Below, piece by piece: positions 27,757 through 37,146 of a DNA stretch of 64,000 nucleotides. The translations under genes and the position numbers were made by a program. Origin of the DNA: Ignavibacteria bacterium (GTDB taxonomy: Bacteria > Bacteroidota > Ignavibacteria > Tepidaquicellales > Tepidaquicellaceae); assembly GCA_016719565.1 (NCBI GenBank), contig JADJYU010000007.1, forward strand, positions 124,001-188,000, given 5' to 3'. How positions within the stretch are numbered: the stretch's first letter is position 1; each line of letters opens with the position of its first letter. A model generated the notes under the pieces. It was given only the letters and a program-made list of their open reading frames with translations, ran no database searches and was not told where the DNA came from.

Positions 27757-29179
27757 ACTTTTAAAAATATATAACTCCACGGGAAGAGCCGGAAATATTA
27801 TTCTTCTGAGTCTGATCATCTTGTTTGGATTTATCAACAGAATGTTTATGTCGGTTAAATATCGTGAGGTGGATTATATTATAGAAGCCGGATTAATTTT
27901 ACTGGCATTTATAATCGTTAGAAAATTATTCAGAAGAAGAGATCAGCTGTTTCATAACAGAAAAATAAAACTGTTCAGAATAATACTTTACGCGGGTATT
28001 TTTATGAGAATATTATTTGCAGCTCATGATCTTATAAACCGTCCGGTACAGGACAGTGATTATGAGAAGCACGAGAAACTCGGACAGAGACTTGCAGAAG
28101 AAGGAGAGTTTTATGACTTTGTAGGAGTGGAGCTAAGAAATTTCCGACAGCCGGGACTGCCACTGATATTTGCGGGAGGTCTGAAAATTTATAATCATCC
28201 GGTTACATTTTCAATTATAATGATCCTGTTTTCATTCGGTATACTGATAGCAGGTTATTATTTGTTCAGAGACCTGGATAATATTGCATCATTTCTAATA
28301 TTTGTATATCTGAGTATTTCCCCGAATATGCTGATGATGGCTTCGAATTCCAACACACAGCTGTCATTCTTTTTTATACTCATCCTTCTTTTCATAGTAT
28401 TAAAAAATTTCAAAGGAAGAACTTACGAACTGCTTATAATCGGAGCTTTACTTGCTGCGGAAATGTATATAAGATTTAATTTTATAATGATATTCCTATT
28501 AATTCCTTTCTTTATGGAAATTTATAAAGAAAAGAAAATTACATTTGCAGCAGGAAAGTTTGCAGTTGTATTTGCAGGATTTTTGATATTGTATTCGCCG
28601 TGGATCATCAGGAATTATTTTACATACGGAACCATCAGATTGATGCCGACTGCAGGACTCGGATTATACAGCACCAATGTTACAAAAGAGCCAAGCAAGG
28701 TTGGCGATTATAACGGAGTACCGGATTCGGTTTTAAAAAAATACAGTCATCTGAGCGAAATGGAATTTGACGAAGCATTAAGAAATGAAGCGATAAATTA
28801 TATAAAGGAAAATCCTGATGTGTATATAAAGGGAATGCCGTATAAAATGTTTAAATACGCCGGAAGACAGGACTGGACAATTAGTTATTTCTTTCAATAC
28901 ACTGATTATAAGGGAGATCTGATAACAGAAACAATATTTCAGTCAGTAGAGAATTTTTTAATATGGCTGATACTTTTATATTCAATATTTTATCTGTTTA
29001 AAAATAAAAAATTCGGAGCGCTTCCGGTTTATATTCTATGGTCATATCTAATTTATACACTTATATTATTTCCTGTTACCGAAACAAGATCAAGATATAA
29101 TTTCCCATATATATTGTTTCCGGTTATTGCGATTTCACTGACAGGCAGAGGTGATAAACCGGTTAAGGAAAATAACTGA
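27746..29179 (+). CDS. GT-C fold membrane glycosyltransferase (ArnT/PMT-like)
   Basis: The 477-residue protein has about ten hydrophobic spans. The first large outer loop reads NRPVQDSDYEKHEKLGQRLA and then FRQPGLPLIFAGGLKIY; an acidic loop after the first helices followed by P-G-P before helix 3 is the GT-C/GT39 layout. It would use a polyprenyl-phosphate sugar on the outer face of the inner membrane. The likely donor synthase is the GtrB-like protein at 23323. It overlaps the aminotransferase by 11 bases and the deacetylase gene by one base (TGATG). Confidence 0.8.
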   Translation: MADKLLKIYNSTGRAGNIILLSLIILFGFINRMFMSVKYREVDYIIEAGLILLAFIIVRKLFRRRDQLFHNRKIKLFRIILYAGIFMRILFAAHDLINRPVQDSDYEKHEKLGQRLAEEGEFYDFVGVELRNFRQPGLPLIFAGGLKIYNHPVTFSIIMILFSFGILIAGYYLFRDLDNIASFLIFVYLSISPNMLMMASNSNTQLSFFFILILLFIVLKNFKGRTYELLIIGALLAAEMYIRFNFIMIFLLIPFFMEIYKEKKITFAAGKFAVVFAGFLILYSPWIIRNYFTYGTIRLMPTAGLGLYSTNVTKEPSKVGDYNGVPDSVLKKYSHLSEMEFDEALRNEAINYIKENPDVYIKGMPYKMFKYAGRQDWTISYFFQYTDYKGDLITETIFQSVENFLIWLILLYSIFYLFKNKKFGALPVYILWSYLIYTLILFPVTETRSRYNFPYILFPVIAISLTGRGDKPVKENN

Positions 29180-30036
29180 TGCCGGGAAGGCTGCTTATAA
29201 TCTGGGACTTTGATTCAGCGCTTGGACAGATAAATTCTACAATGCCATACAATTTCAAATATGATCCGATTTATCAGGAAATTGAAAATGTAGATTACAT
29301 TTTAACGAGAGCTGAAACAGAAAACATAGAGATGACATTTGCATGTCTCGGATTTGCCGCAGAGCCGGGAATATTTCCGTTCAACATTCCGGACATCATA
29401 AGTAAATTATATTCAAAAGGTCATGAGATTGCTTCACACTCCTGGCGTCATGAATGGTTTCCCAGTCTGACTGAAAAGCAGGTATTCAGAACGCTTGAGA
29501 GAAGTAAGCAAGCACTTGAACACTGCATAGGAACCGGTGAGACAGTATCAGGTTTTGTTCCGCCGCACAGCCGACCGATGAGCTGGATAAAAAAATATTC
29601 AATAAGTCTTGGTGACAGGGGATTATATCCATTTCATAAAGGAAGCGACATAGGATATGTCCTGAAGCAGTTAGACAAACTTCATTACAGATGGTGCAGG
29701 GTTCTGACAAATTACAGACCTGTATGGGAGAAAATTACCGGTCATTCGAATGAGGATAAAGTGAATTTTTCCGAATGGGAAATACATGATAACATTGTAT
29801 GTGTTCCTCAGCATTATACGGGATTTGACAAACCGGCGATAGATTATATAAAGGAAGCTGTCAATAAAAATGAGACGGCTGTCATAAGCGGGCATCCTGC
29901 AGCTCTCAGCCGTGATAAATCAGAAAGCCGTGAACATTTCGACAGGTTTATAACTAAAGCGGTTCAGCTCAGGGATGAAGAAGGACTTGAGATTCTGACA
30001 GTTTCAAATTTCATAAATAAGAAATTTCCGAAGTGA
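29179..30036 (+). CDS. NodB-like polysaccharide deacetylase-family protein
   Basis: The 285-residue protein shows the CE4 fold: IIWDFDSALGQ near residues 7-17 (Asp10, Asp12), MTFACLGFAAE, then GHEIASHSWRHEWF with the metal ligands His87 and His91, and VSGFVPPHSRPM as motif 3. A late VISGHPA supplies the final histidine motif. It is a second deacetylase-like gene of the locus, not close to the one at 16149. There is no signal peptide. The ATG shares a base with the previous stop, so the two genes are coupled. Confidence 0.82.
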   Translation: MPGRLLIIWDFDSALGQINSTMPYNFKYDPIYQEIENVDYILTRAETENIEMTFACLGFAAEPGIFPFNIPDIISKLYSKGHEIASHSWRHEWFPSLTEKQVFRTLERSKQALEHCIGTGETVSGFVPPHSRPMSWIKKYSISLGDRGLYPFHKGSDIGYVLKQLDKLHYRWCRVLTNYRPVWEKITGHSNEDKVNFSEWEIHDNIVCVPQHYTGFDKPAIDYIKEAVNKNETAVISGHPAALSRDKSESREHFDRFITKAVQLRDEEGLEILTVSNFINKKFPK

Positions 30037-30064
30037 AATTAATATTTGACAGTTTATTAAATTG

Positions 30065-30071
30065 TAAGGAG
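30065..30071 (+). promoter_or_regulatory. Shine-Dalgarno site TAAGGAG that decides the GNAT start
   Basis: TAAGGAG lies 7 bases before an ATA codon at 30079 that is in frame with the GNAT domain. It also overlaps a GTG at 30071 that would run GTG AAA AAA TAA in the wrong frame. The site marks where translation begins, although no normal start codon is in frame here. Confidence 0.5.
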
Positions 30072-30078
30072 TGAAAAA

Positions 30079-31089
30079 ATAAGTATTCAGATAACGCCTT
30101 ATACTGATGAATTAGTAAAACCGCATGAAGAGTTCTGCATTAAGGTTTGGCCGGGTAAAAAACGTAGAAGGTCCGAAAAGTATAACAGATGGAAATTCCG
30201 TGGAAAAGAAAAAGGAGATGTAAACGGATTACTCCTTGCAGTGAGGGAAGGAAAAGTAATAGGTCAACTGGGACTTATCCCTGTAAGACTTAAATATGGT
30301 AAGGAAATTTTTGATGCTCAGTGGGCGTGTGACTTAATAGTGGATCCTGAATTAAGAAAAAAGGGAATAGGAAATTTATTATTTGAGGATGGGATAAAAA
30401 GAAATATGATAACACTGGGTAATAATCCAAGTCCGAATGCTAAAGCACTTATGCTGTCAAAAGGATTTAAATATATCCGGTCCGCAGCAAGAATGACTTT
30501 TCCGCTTGATCCTTCAGATCTACTTAACTGGGTACTGCCTTCTAATATAAAATTTTTATCAGGAATTTCAGGGAGAATTTTAAAGCCCTATTTTAACAGT
30601 AAAAGAAAGAAGTTTAAGAGCAGAAAAACTGAGTTTGAATATTGCGATACTATCGCTACTGCTCCGATAATTTCACTTTGTCAGACTGAAAGAGATCAGG
30701 CGGAGATACTTCATGACATTGAATTTCTGAAATGGAGAGTAGACGGACTTGAAAATTTTTCGCACAGACTGGAAACAATGAAATCAGGTGAAAAAAGTTA
30801 TGCTGTTCATTCACATTTTCACCCATATTACAATGTCTACGACTGGAATTGTTCTGATGAGAAATTATTTAATGACATGCTTTCAGAAATATTCACCGCT
30901 GCAGTGAAGTCAGGCGCGAAGACAATTCAGATAATGGCAAATAATCCTATTGAAGAGAAATTACTTAAAGAGGCGGGTCTCATTAGATCGAGAAATACTG
31001 AAACTGTTATTCAGTATTCTCCCGGAAAAAGTATTGACAGCGCAGAGTTTTTTCATTTCTCATATTATGATACCGACAATAATCTTTAA
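30079..31089 (+). CDS. GNAT family N-acetyltransferase with anomalous start
   Basis: The obvious domain is a GNAT acyltransferase: LLLAVREGKVIGQLGLIPVR, then WACDLIVDPELRKKGIGNLL, where the R-x-x-G-x-G-type loop binds acetyl-CoA. The first ordinary start in frame, GTG at 30241, would cut off a plausible N-terminus, SIQITPYTDELVKPHEEF to WKFRGKEKGD. That stretch is open back to 30061 but contains no ATG, GTG or TTG. Either ATA at 30079 is used, or one A is missing from the A6 run at 30074-30079: with seven As the GTG at 30071 would read directly into the frame. The second half resembles a further acyltransferase lobe. The substrate is unknown; an amino sugar is likely from context. Confidence 0.72.
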   Translation: MSIQITPYTDELVKPHEEFCIKVWPGKKRRRSEKYNRWKFRGKEKGDVNGLLLAVREGKVIGQLGLIPVRLKYGKEIFDAQWACDLIVDPELRKKGIGNLLFEDGIKRNMITLGNNPSPNAKALMLSKGFKYIRSAARMTFPLDPSDLLNWVLPSNIKFLSGISGRILKPYFNSKRKKFKSRKTEFEYCDTIATAPIISLCQTERDQAEILHDIEFLKWRVDGLENFSHRLETMKSGEKSYAVHSHFHPYYNVYDWNCSDEKLFNDMLSEIFTAAVKSGAKTIQIMANNPIEEKLLKEAGLIRSRNTETVIQYSPGKSIDSAEFFHFSYYDTDNNL

Positions 31090-31110
31090 GAATTACATTT
31101 ATATATTTAA

Positions 31111-32481
31111 TTGAAAGCGTTCAGAAATTTTAAAATCATAAAATATCTGAATCCCGGCTGGTATTTTAATCTTATGCCGGAAAACGGCATTTCGTTTTCA
31201 GCCGGATGCTTTAATTCCGGTATGATGAAACTGCCTGATGAATATGAAACCATTGTATTCCCTGACAGCAGATATGAGACAAAAACTGCGATTGATCTAG
31301 ACGCCGGGTTTCAGGCATGGAACAGGGGAGTGATGCTAACGGCTGAAAACATTCCGGCTGAAAAACTTCAGCACAAAGAAAAAATTTCAGTCAGAGATGA
31401 ATATGTTTTTATAAGGAAATATTATAAATGGCACAGAGTATATTATTATTTAATTAAAAACATGCTCAGCTTTCATAATCCTGTAAAAGAGATCAGCGCA
31501 TTTTTTGCTACCAGAAATATAGAAAAGACAGAACTGATAAAGCCACATTTGAAATATGATAAATACAAAGAGTTTGAATCACAGCTTGTAAAAAGTAACC
31601 CAAAAGTTTCCGTGATCATACCGACACTAAACAGGTATAAATATCTCAATGATGTACTAAAAGATCTTGAGAAGCAGGATCACAAAAATTTCGAAGTCAT
31701 AATAGCTGATCAGACTGATAATCCGGATAAAGAATTTTATAAAAAATTTAAACTTGAAATAAGAGTAATTTATCAAAAGGAAAAGGGACAATGGCTTGCG
31801 AGAAATGAAGCAGCTGGAATGTGCACTGGAGATTACTTTTTATTATTTGATGATGATTCAAGAATTGAAAAGGACTGGATAACGGAGCATCTAAAAGGAC
31901 TGGATTTTTTTAAAGCTGACATTTCTGCAGGCGTATCTTTATCAGCGGTCGGTGATAAAATTCCTGAAAATTACAGTTTCTTCAGATGGGCGGATCAGTT
32001 TGATTCGGGAAACGCAATGGTAAAGAGAAAAGTATTTGAGACTATCGGATTATTTGACAGGCAGTTTGACAAAATGAGAATGGGAGACGGTGAATTCGGA
32101 CTGCGCGCATACCTGTCAGGTTTTAAGAGCATATCACATCCGTATGCAAAGAGAATACATCTAAAAGTCAGCACAGGCGGATTAAGGCAGATGGGTTCAT
32201 GGGATGCTTTTCGTCCAAAGAATTTTTTTTCGCCGAGACCAGTACCAAGCGTTCTATATCTTTACAGAAAATATTACCCTGCGGATTTCGTATCGAATGC
32301 ATTAATAATTGGAATGCTTCCGTCTCTGATCCCATATAAGTGGAAAGGAAAGAAATACTTATATCCGCTCGGGGCATTACTTGCGATATTCATATTACCT
32401 GTTCTGCTGATTCAGCTCATGTTATCTTGGAAAAGGTCATCAGAGATGTTAGAGGAAGGAGATAAAATTGAATGCCTCTGA
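31111..32481 (+). CDS. Family 2 glycosyltransferase with N-terminal extension and C-terminal membrane anchor
   Basis: The GT-A domain lies at about 165-350 of 456 residues: VSVIIPTLNRYKYLNDVLKD, VIIADQTDNPD, and LLFDDDSRIEKDWI as the DxD metal site. The first 160 residues form a separate domain (PDEYETIVFPDSRYETKTAI) that I do not recognise. About residues 395-440 hold two hydrophobic segments, FVSNALIIGMLPSLIPY and LGALLAIFILPVLLIQLML, which should anchor it to the membrane. It begins at TTG 21 bases after the GNAT gene and overlaps the next gene by 14 bases. Confidence 0.85.
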   Translation: MKAFRNFKIIKYLNPGWYFNLMPENGISFSAGCFNSGMMKLPDEYETIVFPDSRYETKTAIDLDAGFQAWNRGVMLTAENIPAEKLQHKEKISVRDEYVFIRKYYKWHRVYYYLIKNMLSFHNPVKEISAFFATRNIEKTELIKPHLKYDKYKEFESQLVKSNPKVSVIIPTLNRYKYLNDVLKDLEKQDHKNFEVIIADQTDNPDKEFYKKFKLEIRVIYQKEKGQWLARNEAAGMCTGDYFLLFDDDSRIEKDWITEHLKGLDFFKADISAGVSLSAVGDKIPENYSFFRWADQFDSGNAMVKRKVFETIGLFDRQFDKMRMGDGEFGLRAYLSGFKSISHPYAKRIHLKVSTGGLRQMGSWDAFRPKNFFSPRPVPSVLYLYRKYYPADFVSNALIIGMLPSLIPYKWKGKKYLYPLGALLAIFILPVLLIQLMLSWKRSSEMLEEGDKIECL

Positions 32482-33601
32482 TAAATTTCTGATCATCACG
32501 ACTGAATTTCCTCCGGGACAGGGCGGTATCGGTAATCATGCATATAACCTTGCAAAATTTTTAAAGCTAAATAAAATTGATGTAACTGTACTCGCTGTAT
32601 CTGATTTTGTAAGCGAAGAAGATAAGAAGAAGTTTGATAAGAAACAGGATTTTAAGATCATAAGGTTTGAGAGGTATGATAATAAGTTAAAAACATATAG
32701 AGAAAGACTTTCCCTAATAAAGAAAAACGTGAGGGAAGGAAATTATTCTAATATTATTTTTTCCGGAATGTCTTCGCTTATGTCTATACTGCTTCTGAAG
32801 AAACTTAAATCCGGTTCGAATTTTATTTCCATAGCTCACGGCGGAGAAATAAACGCAAAAAATTTTATTGAAAAAACAATTGTAAATAAGTCTCTAAGTT
32901 TTTCGGATCTGATAATCCCTGTTTCACGATTTTCATGTTCCAAGATAGACAGTAATATTGATAAGAAAAAAATGCATGTTATACCTAACGGTTTTGATCT
33001 GGATATGTCTGAACTAATTCATTTACCAGTAAAGGAAAGAAAGGAAATAAAAGGAGCGGTCAGACTTGTAAGTGTCGGCAGTATCTGGCCGAGGAAAGGT
33101 CATCACAATGTACTCAATGCTCTCCAGGAAATAATTTCGGATCATCCCGGTACAACATATGATATTGTAGGCAGGGAATCGGATACTACTTTATGCAGGA
33201 AATATTTCATCGATGAAAAATTAAAAGAAAGTATAAAGATACACGGTCAGATACCTAATGATAAAATGTATGCGGTTTTAAATTCGTCGGATGTTTTTAT
33301 TCTTTTAAGCGAGACACAACCGGGCGGTGATTTTGAAGGATTCGGAATTGCAGTCATTGAAGCGAATTACTTCGGACTCCCTTCCATTGGTTCACTGGAC
33401 AGCGGGATGGAAGATTCCATAAAAGACGGAGTCAGCGGAATACTTGTTAATCCTAAAGATAAGAATCAGATACGGAAAGCTGTAAGTGATATCTGTAATA
33501 ATTACGGTCATTTTTCCAAAGGAGCAAAACAATGGGCGGAAGAGCATCATTGGTCTGTCATTGTAAAAAGATATATTGATGTTATTAATAATATTAAATG
33601 A
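32468..33601 (+). CDS. Family 4 glycosyltransferase
   Basis: This 377-residue GT-B protein starts with FLIITTEFPPGQGGIGNHAY, the glycine-rich acceptor loop, and continues with FISIAHGGEINAKNFIEK and IIPVSRFSCSKI. The donor domain has LVSVGSIWPRKGHHNVLNAL and VFILLSETQPGGDFEGFGIA, an insert-bearing version of the EX7E motif ending in VIEANYFGLPSIG. Donor unknown. It starts at TTG inside the previous gene and ends in an ATGA overlap. Confidence 0.9.
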   Translation: MNASDKFLIITTEFPPGQGGIGNHAYNLAKFLKLNKIDVTVLAVSDFVSEEDKKKFDKKQDFKIIRFERYDNKLKTYRERLSLIKKNVREGNYSNIIFSGMSSLMSILLLKKLKSGSNFISIAHGGEINAKNFIEKTIVNKSLSFSDLIIPVSRFSCSKIDSNIDKKKMHVIPNGFDLDMSELIHLPVKERKEIKGAVRLVSVGSIWPRKGHHNVLNALQEIISDHPGTTYDIVGRESDTTLCRKYFIDEKLKESIKIHGQIPNDKMYAVLNSSDVFILLSETQPGGDFEGFGIAVIEANYFGLPSIGSLDSGMEDSIKDGVSGILVNPKDKNQIRKAVSDICNNYGHFSKGAKQWAEEHHWSVIVKRYIDVINNIK

Positions 33602-34716
33602 AACTGGTAATAATATCACATACTCCCCATTACAATAAAAACGGAAAGATCGTCGGCTGGGGACCAACGGTTAGGGAAATAAATCATCTTACGAAAATGT
33701 TTGACAGGATCAAGCATATCGCCCCTATGCATCAGGAGCAGGCGCCCGGAAGTTCGATGAGATATAATGAGGATAAAGTTGAATACATTCCCATCAAGCC
33801 ATACGGAGGTGAAAAGTTTTCTGATAAGATCACTATACTTACAACCGCTTTTCATAATTTAAAAATAATTAGAAGCGCGCTTAAAAAGACAGACTGGGTG
33901 CAGTTCAGAGCCCCGACTGCAATGGGACTATACGTACTACCGTATTTAAGCATGATAAGAAAACCGGAACGGTGGGTAAAGTATGCAGGAAACTGGAATC
34001 AGAGTAATCCTCCTTTATCGTACTGGATTCAGAGATGGTGGCTGAAGAATAATTTTCAGAGATCGAAAGTAACTGTAAACGGAAAATGGAATGACCAGCC
34101 GGATCATGTTCTGGATTTCAGAAACCCCTGTTTGGATAATGATGAACTCATGAGAGCGGAAAAAATTTCAGCGGCAAAGGATTTTAACGGTAAAAAAATT
34201 TTTTGTTTTGCAGGAAGTCTTACAAAGAACAAAGGAGTACATATCATACTTGATGCGCTGGAGAAAATCAGATACGGTAATGATATAGAGGAATTTATAT
34301 TTGCGGGAGGCGGCCATGACAAGGAAATGTTTGAAATTGCTGCAAGTAAAATGAAAATTAAAATTTCATTTACGGGATATATAAGCAGAGATGAGATGGA
34401 AAAAATATACGGAAGAAGTCACGTAATAATATTGCCGAGCGAATCGGAAGGATTTCCAAAAGTTATTTCAGAAGCGGCTGCTTACGGATGCGTTCCGATA
34501 CTTTCTAACGTCTCAGCAGTAAGTGAATATTTTAATGATTCAAATGGATTTTTACTTAAAAGTCTGAATAGTCAATATGTTGCGGATGCAATTGATCTTG
34601 CACTGAGCAATATTGAGCTTTTGAAATTAAAGTCAAGGAAATGCACTGAAATTGGCAGTATATTCACGTATGATGATTATATGCAAAATTTGAAAAGCAA
34701 AATTATAAACACTTAA
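33598..34716 (+). CDS. Family 4 glycosyltransferase
   Basis: The 372-residue protein has a less typical N-terminus (LVIISHTPHYNKNGKIVGWG, TVREINHLTKMF) and WVQFRAPTAMGLYVLPYLSM, the pattern of GTs acting with lipid-linked intermediates. The donor domain is clear: KIFCFAGSLTKNKGVHIILD, then VIILPSESEGFPKVISEAAA as EX7E. It is coupled to the GT before it through ATGA. A 52-base AT-rich gap follows with a weak ATTTAT/ATAAAT hairpin. Confidence 0.87.
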   Translation: MKLVIISHTPHYNKNGKIVGWGPTVREINHLTKMFDRIKHIAPMHQEQAPGSSMRYNEDKVEYIPIKPYGGEKFSDKITILTTAFHNLKIIRSALKKTDWVQFRAPTAMGLYVLPYLSMIRKPERWVKYAGNWNQSNPPLSYWIQRWWLKNNFQRSKVTVNGKWNDQPDHVLDFRNPCLDNDELMRAEKISAAKDFNGKKIFCFAGSLTKNKGVHIILDALEKIRYGNDIEEFIFAGGGHDKEMFEIAASKMKIKISFTGYISRDEMEKIYGRSHVIILPSESEGFPKVISEAAAYGCVPILSNVSAVSEYFNDSNGFLLKSLNSQYVADAIDLALSNIELLKLKSRKCTEIGSIFTYDDYMQNLKSKIINT

Positions 34717-34768
34717 TATTATAAAATTGAATATTTATTTTCTTATAAATAAATTTTAATTTGAAGTT

Positions 34769-36106
34769 GTGAAAAATTCACCATACAAAGCCGAAATTTA
34801 CACTGTACTTAACATTGCAATGGCAATGGTACTGCTGTTTTATCCGAGACTCAGTACAGGCTTTTCAATTATCATATTAATAGTCGGCGTTTATAAAATA
34901 TTTAAAAATAAAAATGCAGACGGTGCAGCCCATATATTCGCTGCGTATGTGGTTGGTATTGAAGTTCTCTTCAGAATGAACTCCGGAGGATTCGGTTATG
35001 AATACGGAAAATACGCTACTATATTATTTCTAACGCTTGGTATTCTTGTCGGCTCGAAAAAAAGAAAACTTCCGGCTTCTTTCATAGCGTTCATATTACT
35101 CTTACTGCCTTCGATATTTTTTGTAGATTATCCGACATTTGATCTCTCAAGACAGATGGTGTCCTTTAATATTTCAGGACCTATAACACTTGGAATAGCC
35201 GGAATATATTTTTACAGAAGAAAAGTGCCGATCCCTCAGCTGCGAAAGACATTCCTTGCAATGCTTTATCCGATCATAGCAATGTCAATATTCGTTTACT
35301 TCAGGTCAGGTTCGCTTGAAGATATGGAATTTACAACTGAGTCAAATTTTCAGGCAAGCGGTGGATTCGGACCAAATCAGGTCTCTACTATATTCGGACT
35401 GGGAATTCTGTTAATAGGCGCTGCATATTTTATGAATATCAGACTTTTCAGAATAAAGAATCTTGATATAATTATTATGCTGGCATTGCTTATAAGAGGA
35501 CTTGCAACATTTTCAAGAGGAGGAATGCTTGCGCCGATTGTCGCAATAATTTTATGCGTAGTAATAATGTCTCTTACAGATGCGGCATTTCAGGCAAAGC
35601 TCAGCAGGGCTGTATATACTTTTATGGCAGTTTCTGTAGTTGCTACCATTGGATTTTATTACGTGAATGACGCCAGCGGTGGTCTGCTTGAGATGAGATT
35701 CAAGGGAGAGTCAATGTATAATGCTGAAAAGAGCAATCTCTTCAGCGGAAGGCTGGAAATATTTGAAGAGGATATGGAGATTTTTCAGAATAATGTACTG
35801 ACAGGCGTCGGTCCCGGTATGGCATCTGAAAAAAGGGGTGAGATCAGCGGAATTTTTTCTGCAGCGCATATAGAATATTCAAGGCTGCTTGCTGAACACG
35901 GAATATTCGGTATTATCGCAATTCTGATAATAGTGCTTTTTCCGGTAAGTACTTTTTTTAAATTAAAATCATCAGACGAAAAGATCCTCCTGATACTCTG
36001 CACTGTATTTGTGTTCATAACACTCGGTCACGCTGCTATGCGGCTGGCTGCGCCCGGATTTATATACGGTCTCGCTTACATCGCTATTTACAGAAAGACC
36101 AGATGA
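34769..36106 (+). CDS. O-antigen ligase/polymerase (Wzy_C) family membrane protein
   Basis: The 445-residue protein has about ten transmembrane segments and a large outer loop around residues 300-375. The loop carries LTGVGPGMASEKRGEI and AAHIEYSRLLAEHGIFGI, the conserved histidine block of the WaaL/Wzy_C family; ATFSRGGMLAPIVAI precedes it. It would either polymerise repeat units or ligate the glycan to a carrier in the periplasm; the sequence cannot separate the two. The start is GTG at 34769. It ends in an ATGA overlap with the next GT. No Wzx flippase is seen in the window. Confidence 0.88.
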   Translation: MKNSPYKAEIYTVLNIAMAMVLLFYPRLSTGFSIIILIVGVYKIFKNKNADGAAHIFAAYVVGIEVLFRMNSGGFGYEYGKYATILFLTLGILVGSKKRKLPASFIAFILLLLPSIFFVDYPTFDLSRQMVSFNISGPITLGIAGIYFYRRKVPIPQLRKTFLAMLYPIIAMSIFVYFRSGSLEDMEFTTESNFQASGGFGPNQVSTIFGLGILLIGAAYFMNIRLFRIKNLDIIIMLALLIRGLATFSRGGMLAPIVAIILCVVIMSLTDAAFQAKLSRAVYTFMAVSVVATIGFYYVNDASGGLLEMRFKGESMYNAEKSNLFSGRLEIFEEDMEIFQNNVLTGVGPGMASEKRGEISGIFSAAHIEYSRLLAEHGIFGIIAILIIVLFPVSTFFKLKSSDEKILLILCTVFVFITLGHAAMRLAAPGFIYGLAYIAIYRKTR

Positions 36107-37122
36107 TATTGTATGCCGGAAACATTCTTTCAAAACACGGCTTTACACCTACCGTTATAGAATCATTAACACCAAAACTTTCAGAGCGCTATGCAATAAT
36201 TTCTGTATCTGACAAAAAAAATCAGATCCTGAGAATGCTTGATATGATCTATATTTTTTTGAAGTACAGAAAAAAACTTAAATTAGTACTCATTGATTCA
36301 TACAGTATGAAAGCCTTTTGGTTTACATACATTCTTGCAGTTTTGTGCAGACATTTTGAAATACCCTATATACCAATATTACACGGAGGCGGATATCCGG
36401 ACAGACTTAAGAGCTCTCCGGAGAAATGCAGTTTCATTTTCAAAAATTCATACAGAAACATTTCTCCATCGGTATATCTTAAAGAATTTTTCGAAGAAAA
36501 AGGTTTTAAAGTAACCTACATTCCCAATTTTATTCATATAAATAATTACAAATATAAAAAAAGACATTCCGCCGGTCCTAATATTCTCTGGGTAAGATCA
36601 TTTCATGAAACATATAATCCAATGCTCGCTGTGGAAATATTAAAAGAACTTGTTAAAAAATATCCGGATGCAAAACTTTGTATGATAGGTCCGGAGAATG
36701 ATGGTACATTAAACAGAGTAAAAGAAGAATCAGTTAAATGTAATTTAAACGGTTCTCTGATTATTACAGGAAAGCTTTCCAGAAAAGAATGGACAGACAC
36801 ATCCGCCGGTTATGATATTTTTATTAACACAACAAATTATGACAATCAGCCGGTCAGCGTTATTGAGGCTATGGCGCTGGGTTTTCCAATTATATCTACA
36901 AATGTCGGCGGAATTCCTTTTTTGATCACAGATAAAAAAGACGGCTTGCTTGTACCTCCTGAAAGCAGGGAAAAATTCATTGAAGAAATTGAAAAACTGA
37001 TCGCGGATAATAAACTGGTTTCTGAAATTTCCGCCAACGCAAGAAAGAAAGCCGAAGAGCTAGATTGGGCACATGTAAAGCATAAATGGTTTGAAGTATT
37101 AGATCCCGCCTTAAAAAATTAA
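36103..37122 (+). CDS. Family 4 glycosyltransferase
   Basis: This GT-B protein is somewhat short at 339 residues. The N-terminal half has LYAGNILSKHGFTPTVIESL and YIPILHGGGYPDRLK; the donor half has NILWVRSFHETYNPMLAVEI, DIFINTTNYDNQPVSVIEAM and PIISTNVGGIPFLITDKKDG. The usual E of the first EX7E position reads N-Y-D-N, with the second glutamate kept in VIEAM. It is coupled to the polymerase-like gene by ATGA. Confidence 0.87.
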   Translation: MILYAGNILSKHGFTPTVIESLTPKLSERYAIISVSDKKNQILRMLDMIYIFLKYRKKLKLVLIDSYSMKAFWFTYILAVLCRHFEIPYIPILHGGGYPDRLKSSPEKCSFIFKNSYRNISPSVYLKEFFEEKGFKVTYIPNFIHINNYKYKKRHSAGPNILWVRSFHETYNPMLAVEILKELVKKYPDAKLCMIGPENDGTLNRVKEESVKCNLNGSLIITGKLSRKEWTDTSAGYDIFINTTNYDNQPVSVIEAMALGFPIISTNVGGIPFLITDKKDGLLVPPESREKFIEEIEKLIADNKLVSEISANARKKAEELDWAHVKHKWFEVLDPALKN

Positions 37123-37146
37123 TCATAAAAATTTTCTGTCATTACA

